64,000 nt of DNA from Homalodisca vitripennis (lineage: Eukaryota; Arthropoda; Insecta; Hemiptera; Cicadellidae): NCBI RefSeq assembly GCF_021130785.1, contig NC_060214.1:6449001-6513000 (forward strand), read 5' to 3'. Each line of letters opens with the position of its first letter. Positions within the stretch are counted from its first letter, which is position 1. The notes below the pieces were generated by a model, which worked only from the letters and a program-made list of their open reading frames with translations, had not been told where the DNA came from and ran no database searches. The position numbers and the translations under genes are program-made. Positions 56,471 to 64,000 of this stretch are shown one piece after another.

Positions 56471-57695
56471 TGATAAAAGTTTCATTATCAAATAAGAATT
56501 AGTTTTTTAAGTCACCCTCAGAATACGTTAATGAGACGGTTTTCATCAAAACACTAAAGACGGATTTAATTAAAGAATGAGGATAGGCAGATTATAAAGG
56601 GTAAGACGTGGAATAGATAGAGGGAATAATCTAATAGTCGTATATTGGGAGCTCTGGAGCCATTACAGGATACGAGTCCTTGCAATTAGCTCTCCTTAAT
56701 GACTGCAAGAAATCCTCAGATCCTGGCTTGATCAAGGGGCGGCTTATCGTCGAGTAATCACTCAGTCTAAGAACTCACTTTATGTTTCTTAATTTAACCA
56801 ATTATCTTTACTTTCTGGTAGAGTACGTGGCCGATAATTCTTGATACAACCAAATCATTTTCACATTAAATTCTTTGCAATTCACAAAATTTGAAGCGTA
56901 ACTATTTTTACAATCTAATTCCATTCCTTTCTTTCTAGGAGTGTAACTTCGTTTAAGCACCTACTCGTATAATTTCCGCGTCTATAAAATTTAATTATTG
57001 CACAATAGTAAAAGTATTGACCGCTGGGTAATATTGGGCGGTATATTGGATCAATCATGGATGCAGAAACCCTCATTTCCTTTATGAACATAACGATTCT
57101 TCGATTATAAAAATTGTTTTATGTTAAATAAGTGGGCAGTTTTTTTACGGGAATTGAAATAATTTATAAACAGTGTCTTAATTGTCAAAATACTTTAAGT
57201 AGTATTTATATTTTTGTGAAATTTAGTACATTTACAGTAAAATATAAGTACTTCCTGTGTTTTTTATGTTAAAAGTTATAATGTTTTATAGATTTTAAGA
57301 AAAACTATGTTGCTTGTTTATACAGTGCACATTGGGTGTCGGCTCGAAGACTATCCAACATTGCATTGCTCCTAGACTATTATTAGTATTAACACATTCC
57401 CCCACATAGAAAAAATGTAATATTTAAACAAAATTACCCAAAATTAGTAACTGATATTTCTGTAGCCCATATCCCCCGTATCATATTTGGTGCCAATGAC
57501 GTGTTAAAAGACTGAAGAAACTATGATCACTGCTAGTTGTGACTGATAGCAATGTTGTACTCAGAGGCCTGCCTAGTCACTGAGTTAAACGCATCCTAAA
57601 GTAATCTTGTAACTAAACGGCAAGATATAAATATGGTATATTGTAACGTGGCTCATTTATTCCCAACGAACAGATTTCGCTAGGAAATGGTCTAG
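56471..57695. other. Gene-free stretch
   Basis: No supported feature. A slightly GC-richer piece lies at 56640-56770. Confidence 0.5.
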
Positions 57696-57700
57696 TTCCC

Positions 57701-57797
57701 ACCCCCCCCCCCCCCCACCCCCCCCCCCCCCCACCCCCCCCCCCCCCCACCCCCCCCCCCCCCCACCCCCCCCCCCCCCCACCCCCCCCCCCCCCCA
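57701..57797. repeat. Perfect (A C15) x 6 array
   Basis: Single A residues sit at 57701, 57717, 57733, 57749, 57765, 57781 and 57797, exactly 16 bp apart, separated only by C15 runs. The minus strand is G15 runs, strongly G-quadruplex-prone. Confidence 0.97.
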
Positions 57798-58394
57798 GGG
57801 AACCTGTGAAAGTCCCCAAAAACAAGTTAAAGAGGACTTCTGGCAGGACGGAAAGTCGACACAGAGGAGAGGGAGGTAGTTAGTTGATAAGACCTTGGAT
57901 ATCAATGGCCATGGGGTACGTTTATTGTTTTCGCGGAAAGAAGACCTAAAAGTTATTGTTACATTTTAGAGAATGCGGGCTACTTCCAACAATTTTCAAC
58001 AAAGAAACATGTTTTCATTTAATTGATCTTTGAAAACAATTAATTTATTAATCCTCGTCTAATTAAGTATTTGTTAATCCAACATCAAATTTATAGTCAT
58101 GTTTTATGTGCAACCAGTTATTAAATTGAAAATGGTGGAAAGTGAAGTGCGGAAAACAATCGTTCACTAAAGTTATCTGTCATTTCTATACCCACTTGTT
58201 CATAATTCTATGTTTTATTTAAATATATCAATTAACAAAGTAGACTTACAATTAAACTCCACAAGCATGTCAGACCAGAGTAATAAGGGGTGACGAGATG
58301 GTGAAGAGACCTAAACTCATCTGACTAGGAACCGCACAAACCTCATTATTGTTTAACTTCCAGTGAAGGCAAGGAGACAAACCACGCGTCACTC

Positions 58395-58465
58395 TGCGTT
58401 ACCGCTGTGTCACGTGTCACGTGTCATCTAGATCTCGTGTCAGGTGTGTCACACTTGTGTCATAC
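58395..58465. promoter_or_regulatory. Cluster of CACGTG/GTGTCA words
   Basis: TGTGTCACGTGTCACGTGTC followed by GTGTCAGGTGTGTCACAC. It contains two overlapping CACGTG E-boxes with a 9-bp repeat of GTGTCACGT. It could be a regulatory cluster or a small tandem repeat. Confidence 0.35.
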
Positions 58466-58831
58466 TGTTAAAACCGAGGTTTATACGAGATGTACAGCAT
58501 TTTAGGAGACGTCTGTCTTATTGTTTTTACATTTATTTACATTATTGTTCACGCCGCCGAAAGTTTCGTGGACCCTGGCCGAGCCGCAAACAGTGTATTC
58601 ATCATACTGCACACATAACAGCCGTTGTTTTAGATACATTTGAAGTCCATTATCAACATTTGTTTGTCCATAAAGTGATTGTTCTCCGTTACACTATAAA
58701 CAGAGAGCTGCAAAATCAGCTGGAGCACAATGCAAGTTTTGTGAACTTCAAGAAAGCTCAAGCTTGAAAAAAAGCTGGCGCTAACATCAAATTTTGTTAT
58801 TTTCTCAGTAGAAGTAAATGCAAAAAGCACT

Positions 58832-59575
58832 GCTGATTGTTAGATCCAAATTGACAGTATCACTATGTTGATATTATGTAATAAAATTAAATAAAACGTG
58901 TATTTTTAGTTTTTTTTCTTTGAGATAAAAAGCCTTGTTCCCCCCCTCCACCCCGAGCAAAAGATACACTATTCGCTATAATATCCGGTCTATACGAGAC
59001 CTCGGCTTTGCCTCTTTCGTAAAATACGATTGTGAACAAAAAGATACAGTTTGGCTTTTAGTGGTCTATCGTCTATAATTGTATGGCAAACTATTATTTT
59101 ATTCAACAATACAGTATATGCAATTATATAAGATCAAAAATTATCCATGAATCAATAAATCAACTGTGTTGAAAATGTGAATTGTTCAATTGAAAACGTT
59201 GATCACAATGCTGATTGTTAGACAGAAATTGACAGTATCACTATGTTGATATTAAGTAATAATAATTAAATAGGACGTGTATTCTTTTTAAAGATAACAA
59301 CCCTTGTTTACTACACTGAGCAAAAGAGTCTTTAGTCACTATCCTATCCAGTCTATTTGGGACCTCGGCTTCGTCTAGTTCATAAAATACGATTGTAAAC
59401 CGAAAAAAATACGTAGTGGTATGTTGTCTATATTTGTATGATAACCTGTTTTATTCAACAATACAGTATATTTGATAATACATGATCCAAAATCATTAAT
59501 AAATTCATCAATAATTCACACACCAACTTTGTTGAAAATATGAAATGTTGAACTTGAGTTATGAGAGTTATTATG
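58832..59575. repeat. 378-bp tandem duplication
   Basis: GCTGATTGTTAGA with TTGACAGTATCACTATGTTG occurs at 58832 and again at 59210. Both copies continue with ACCTCGGCTT, AAAATACGATTGT, TATTCAACAATACAGTATAT and GTTGAAAAT. Copies are moderately diverged, so the duplication is old. No coding. Confidence 0.88.
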
Positions 59576-60572
59576 TGAGTTGATCATAGTTTTAAAATTA
59601 TGTTATTTTAATAAACTACTCGTAATTGTAAATGGAATTTATGGGTGGATTGATTGCATTGTTTTCATTGCAATATAATACACACCGTTGGGCTATTTCA
59701 AAGAGGGTCTCTGCAGGTAAAGGGGTGACGTAACCACCGTAACAGCCCTGTCCATGCGTTATAACGCGTTAAACATACAGGGTGTCACTTGTAATGTGTT
59801 ACACTCGGTCAAAGATCAGAAACTGACTTATTTTTTTGTATTCTTTATTTTGGTAAAGACTAATCGCTCGTTCTAAACATACAAATCACAGTACCTAATT
59901 TGTTTTAAAACCTGTTGTATAACAATAAATGTTTTAAGTACCGAATAAAATGTTCGTCACTGACATTAAATGTTATGTTATTGATTATTTGGTCAGGTAA
60001 GTTTTGTCAGAGTGAAAGATTTCGATAGTTATTGGTTTGTTTTTATATTTTGAAATATCTTTATGAATTAAGGGTATGTCCTATTCCAGCATTCGAAACC
60101 GGAAGTAAGAGTCTAGGAGATTACGAGTCATGTCCTCGCTATTGAGACGATCTCTAGGAGGCAGTTGGTCAAAGCTAAAATTCCACTTCACGTTTCTGTA
60201 ACCCTGTTACCCAAATTTCTATCTTAATATTGTAAAAAAGTACTATAATATATAATAGATACCATTATGGAAAAATAATAAATCTTTCTTACAATTCATC
60301 TATGATGTGTGTCATGTATGTAACTTCGGATTGTTTATTAAAAACGACCTTTCTTCCGGTACCATTTTTACCTTCTTACTTCAATTTTCACGTTAACACG
60401 ATTTGGTTATGTTGTCATAAATTTGATAAATATGTTCATGTTTCTTGTTATTAATATTAAATTCATGCATATGAAACGATTCTGAGCCGTAAAGGTGACT
60501 GAATAACATGGGTACTGTTATTAAAATATGCACAGCACACCACGTGTCGCACAACAGGGTTCACACAAGTCT
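59576..60572. other. Gene-free stretch
   Basis: No supported feature; a short GGGGTGACGTAACCACCGTA segment is at 59722. Confidence 0.5.
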
Positions 60573-60915
<343 letters not shown>

Positions 60916-61283
60916 TAAATAAATGTGTATAGCACCCAGGCAGACGATGGAGAAAATATGCCAGCCTTCAATGACTCCTAGTCAAATAATAGATATGTAG
61001 AAATAAAGGTTTATGTCATATGTAATGTCTATAGATAAAATAATTCTTGAGATTTCGATTACGCTACGCAAAGTTTCAGCCAAGTTCTGTAGAGGGACTT
61101 GCCTATTATTAAACACAACGTTGTCCCATATAGAAATGATGCTACTTGCACAATTTAAAGTTCCTAAGTCAATTGGTTCTTTAGATATCCAGCGGAAGAG
61201 AGAGAGAGACAGATGCAGATGGAGAAATTTTGCCAGAACCCTTCGTTTTTAGCTAAGTAAAATATACCAAAATTGTCTATTAC

Positions 61284-61558
61284 TGACGACCAGACGTGTG
61301 ATTGTGGCGCGTAAACTCTCAGACAATGGAGCACATTGTAAACGACTGCCCTTTGCGATATTTTTCTGGTGGTCTGGCTGGTCTGAGTGGTTTAGAGGAT
61401 GGGTCTCTAAACTGGCTTAGTAATTTGGATTTAGCTTTGTGACGGGAGATCTTAATATTATTTTTAATTTATGACCCAAGAACTTTGTTCTTACGTACTT
61501 TTTAATAATTGTAATTTTTAATTTATTTATTTATGGATAGCTGCCTTTGTCCCCCATA

Positions 61559-61622
<64 letters not shown>
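61284..61622 (+). pseudogene. LINE 3' end with (TA)n tail
   Basis: Two frames give the end of a LINE polyprotein: DDQTCDCGA from 61284, then after a shift QTMEHIVNDCPLRYF and LNWLSNLDLAL with a stop at 61440-61442. The C-x-C...H...C arrangement and the closing WLSNLDL are typical of some LINE C-termini. The 3' untranslated part ends in CCCCCATACGATAT and a (TA)n run at 61560-61622 that probably grew from the element's own tail. The upstream RT region is lost. Confidence 0.72.
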
Positions 61623-61625
<3 letters not shown>

Positions 61626-61799
61626 GTATATATATACACATACATATACGAGTATATACATACATAAATAAACTCATACAAAAGGGTATCGAAGATTCCT
61701 ATGTAACGAATTTAACAAAGATCTTACAACCCAAGCCACTAAATATCACTTGCTTAAGTCTCATATTAAGCTTAACATGCTCACAATCTTTTTACCCAA

Positions 61800-62030
61800 C
61801 GATTTTCTCGTTGCCATCATGGTTACCTGTAAGACCCTGGAAAAATGTTTGCTAACGCTCAACCAAATTCCATGGAGTGGCATAGACGATCATCGAGTTC
61901 AATAGTCATGGTATAGACGTGAAGCTTCATCTAAAGTTTCAAGTCTATTAGTATGCTTGTTTTTGGTACAGACGGACATAATTTTAAAATCACCCGTTTG
62001 GGTAATAGGCTTTGCTAACAGTCATTACAT
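61800..62030 (+). repeat. Dispersed repeat family F, copy 4
   Basis: TTCTCGTTGCCATCATGGTT, GTTTGCTAACGCTCAACCAA, AGTTTCAAGTCTATTAG and TAGGCTTTGCTAAC. Collinear with 33550-33810. Confidence 0.65.
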
Positions 62031-62815
62031 TTTCTTTGCTTTTTTGTCTTCTGTGAATGTGAGGGAGAAATTTGTTTTGTGCAAACTTTTTATGAAGAGC
62101 CTTTCGGTCTAGTAATAGGCTGCTAAAATCTGTTTTAAAGATAAACTGTATATCTATTTTCCCAATAAGGCATTTATATTTTTCGAAACTTACATTTTTA
62201 TAGTTTAAAAAATATATACTTTACATAACTCCTTAGTGTTTTTTATTTCGTTTACAACACTGATAAATCTGGCACAAATGCCATCCATACATTACAAGGG
62301 CTCCGGAGTGCAGGGAAAATAAAGAAGACAGAATATGAAATATATTTGTAACTGTAATGCCTAACTTGAGACACACCACATTGACACAACTTGACATTGT
62401 TCTTGTAGGGAGTTTTTTTAATGATGTCGTTTTTTCTCGGCTATAGGTACATAAATGCTAGACTAAATATTTCGCTTTGGTGTAGAAAATTTAGAACGAA
62501 AGCAATATTTTTATCGCAGAATATATAATTCCTTACAAGAGATACTAGAAACAAAAGTTGTACGGTATTTTAATTTGTAAATAAGAGAAAGAAGAAGAGA
62601 AACTTTTTACAACCAGTGTTGCTAATTTCCGATGAGATAATAAAAATATATTTACTTTCATTATTGTTTTCCAAGAATAATAAACATTATAAACGGTATA
62701 TTAAACGCCTACATTTCGTTGAGTATATCTTTTATCTTGAAGCACAAGTTGTTTTTTTAACGAGTTCGTAAAATGTTTTTAAGGTCTAGCAATTTTTCAC
62801 GCAAGTTATTAAAAG
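62031..62815. other. AT-rich, gene-free
   Basis: No supported feature. Confidence 0.5.
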
Positions 62816-62823
62816 TATAAAAG
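62816..62823 (+). promoter_or_regulatory. TATA box candidate
   Basis: TATAAAAG, the strict consensus, 30 bp upstream of the first ATG at 62846 and about 50 bp upstream of the ATG at 62867. The arrangement would suit a short first exon. Confidence 0.35.
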
Positions 62824-62845
62824 TAGACGCCTCGCTTTAGAGATA

Positions 62846-62940
62846 ATGATTTCTACCAAATCCACAATGCGTGTCGGAACGTTGTTCACAGTTTTGGCGA
62901 CTCGTCTGACTCTGGGAGTTAGTTTTTTTCGACCACCCAC
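62846..62940 (+). CDS. Possible signal-peptide first exon
   Basis: ATG at 62846, or ATG at 62867 in the context CACAATG, opens a frame reading MRVGTLFTVLATRLTLGVSF, with a basic start and hydrophobic core. It ends at CCCAC|GTATGT, a good splice donor, in phase 2. It lies 0.8 kb upstream of the serine protease exon but the phases (2 against a required 1) do not match for direct joining. It could be an alternative first exon with a missing small exon, or chance. Confidence is low. Confidence 0.25.
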
Positions 62941-63021
62941 GTATGTTAATATTGTAAAAGTTAATATAGATTGTATATAGTTATTTTAATGAATGTATAT
63001 ATACATTAGCTTAGGCTTACA

Positions 63022-63222
63022 CCAGTGTGGAGGTTACAGTGGTTATTGCAAGATAACCGAATCAAGCAACGTCGAGCGTGGCAGCTGCTTGGATGGGTGA
63101 CCGCTTAGTGATCATTTCCTTGCAAGCAGCCCGCCTGCCCGGCCATTGGTGGTGGTTCGGAAGGTCCCCAGGTTAAGTGTGACTTCTTAGCCCTAACTTC
63201 GCCTGGTAAAATAGGACACTCT
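63022..63222 (+). mobile_element. 5S-rRNA-derived SINE, copy 5
   Basis: AAGCAACGTCGAGCGTGG, GCTTGGATGGGTGACCGC, CCATTGGTGGTGGTTCGG, CGCCTGGTAAAATAGGACA. The region TCACCTTTAAGCCGTT is missing compared with copy 2. It lies in the presumed intron or upstream region of the serine protease. Confidence 0.87.
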
Positions 63223-63779
63223 TTGCCTTACGCTTTTTAATACGAAACTATTATCAGGCTGTAATCGCTTTAATTGTTTCATTAAATAGGTTGATGGAAT
63301 TATCCTTATTATTATATTAGACAACCATCACATTGCAATTTATGAAATATAAAATAATATTATATATGTAAATCAACTAGACAATTCGTTGATTTGTATT
63401 ATCACTAATTATTTATTGTATTTTATAGTAGTTTAAACTAATAATTTTCAGAATTTCTGACGTAAGTAATAAGTTGCAAACATAGGCACAGTACGTATGT
63501 CATTTCAAATTCACGTCTCTAGTTACACTACAAGTACACGTAGCCATATAGGAAAGTTACATATAGTTGTGAATAATTTGCATGTACGTATTAACGTATA
63601 CTACCTATATTACAAAATGTAACGTAAAAAAATTTGATTTACAAATTATTAGTATATACTTAATCTTAAAATCTTCTAGAAAAAATAAAAATGAAGAAAG
63701 AAATACCTGATAAAGATAAATATGATTACCAACATTGATTTAAATGAGGATTAAATTTACCTCTCACTTCTGTGCTCAG

Positions 63780-63935
63780 GGAACTGGATTCACCCCAACT
63801 GGCAACTGCTACCCACTGATAGCTGCGGACAGGTAGCACCTGACGATGGTCTCAGGCCCAGGGTGCTTGGGGGAGTAGCTGTCGATATTGCCGAATATCC
63901 CTGGATGGCCTACATCGAAGATGTTATTTGGAATG
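63780..63935 (+). CDS. Trypsin-like serine protease, internal exon (gene continues off the window)
   Basis: A 156-nt exon with acceptor CTTCTGTGCTCAG|GG at its start and donor AATG|GTAGGT at its end, both phase 1. It encodes NWIHPNWQLLPTDSCGQV, then RPR|VLGGVAVDIAEYPWMAY. The RPR|VLGG site is the activation cleavage point of S1 proteases (usually IVGG or ILGG), YPWM is the conserved start of the catalytic domain, and the Cys in DSCGQ probably tethers the propeptide to the catalytic domain. The His, Asp and Ser of the catalytic triad would lie in later exons beyond 64000. The protein is most likely secreted as a zymogen; Arg before the cleavage site implies activation by a trypsin-like enzyme. 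Whether a clip domain precedes it is unknown. Confidence 0.82.
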
Positions 63936-64000
63936 GTAGGTACATCTGTCTCCAACTAAAGTATATTTTTCGGTTTAATATTTGAGTTTGCTACATACAA

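Noticed and set aside
57613..57905. Glycine-rich proteins on the minus strand
   Set aside because: They only read the poly-C array in reverse.
58444..58767. 107-codon gene
   Set aside because: It starts in the GTGTCA repeat cluster and shows no domain or coding bias.
61547..61855. Frame with a YIYIYI run
   Set aside because: Translation of the (TA)n tail of a LINE remnant.
63001..63300. Joining of the 62.85 kb exon to the protease exon
   Set aside because: The phases do not match (2 versus the required 1), so a direct splice would give an early stop.

Overview
This window is almost entirely non-coding, AT-rich, repeat-loaded nuclear DNA from an animal, most probably an insect with a large, transposon-rich genome. 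The evidence is a tRNA-His of insect type, several 5S-rRNA-derived SINEs, non-LTR retrotransposons with an apurinic-type endonuclease plus reverse transcriptase, many short inverted-repeat elements, and abundant satellites and microsatellites. I cannot name the species from sequence alone; a hemipteran or polyneopteran insect would fit. There are no operons, no CRISPR arrays and no bacterial features.

Host genes are sparse. The clearest is a single exon at 63780-63935 (+) encoding the activation site and start of the catalytic domain of a trypsin-like serine protease; the gene runs off the right edge. A GC3-rich first-exon candidate with a signal peptide and a splice donor lies at 26441-26589 (+). 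A weaker TATA-plus-signal-peptide candidate lies at 62816-62940 (+). There is an intact tRNA-His(GTG) at 30136-30207 with a T6 terminator, and a degenerate tRNA-Leu-like sequence at 37187-37276 (-).

Mobile elements dominate. A nearly full-length LINE (9587-12740, +) has an intact endonuclease and RT core but one late frameshift. Decayed LINE pieces lie at 16340-17340 (+), 45430-46235 (-), 46570-46930 (+, weak) and 61284-61622 (+). Five 5S-derived SINEs lie near 9.1, 18.2, 20.7, 54.5 and 63.0 kb; the 18.2 kb copy sits inside a fold-back element with a perfect 14-bp target-site duplication. I label the other dispersed families A (about 490 bp, ends CAGCTAGT), B (fold-back MITE, TIR with GGGAAGGGTTGA), C (ATATCCTGTTACTCCGGAA), D (CGACCGATAGAGTGCAGG), E (TTTTTAACCCTTTT), F (TTGGCTGAGCGTTA), H (a conserved hairpin before CGAAACGTAG) and N (MITE with CTCTGTCCCTATCTACTA).

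Tandem arrays are unusually varied: a 22-bp array at the left edge, a 164-bp satellite (10 units), a 35-bp array (15 units, partly in 70-bp dimers), a 17-bp array, a 30-bp array, a 63/65-bp array in strict 128-bp dimers, a perfect (A C15) x6 array with 16-bp periodicity, a 378-bp tandem duplication, a long GACA microsatellite and several (TA)n tracts. The most interesting observations are the hammerhead-like hairpins (family H and the 51.4 kb palindrome), the alternating-length higher-order arrays, the G-quadruplex-prone AC15 array, the nested SINE, and the two cryptic exons.
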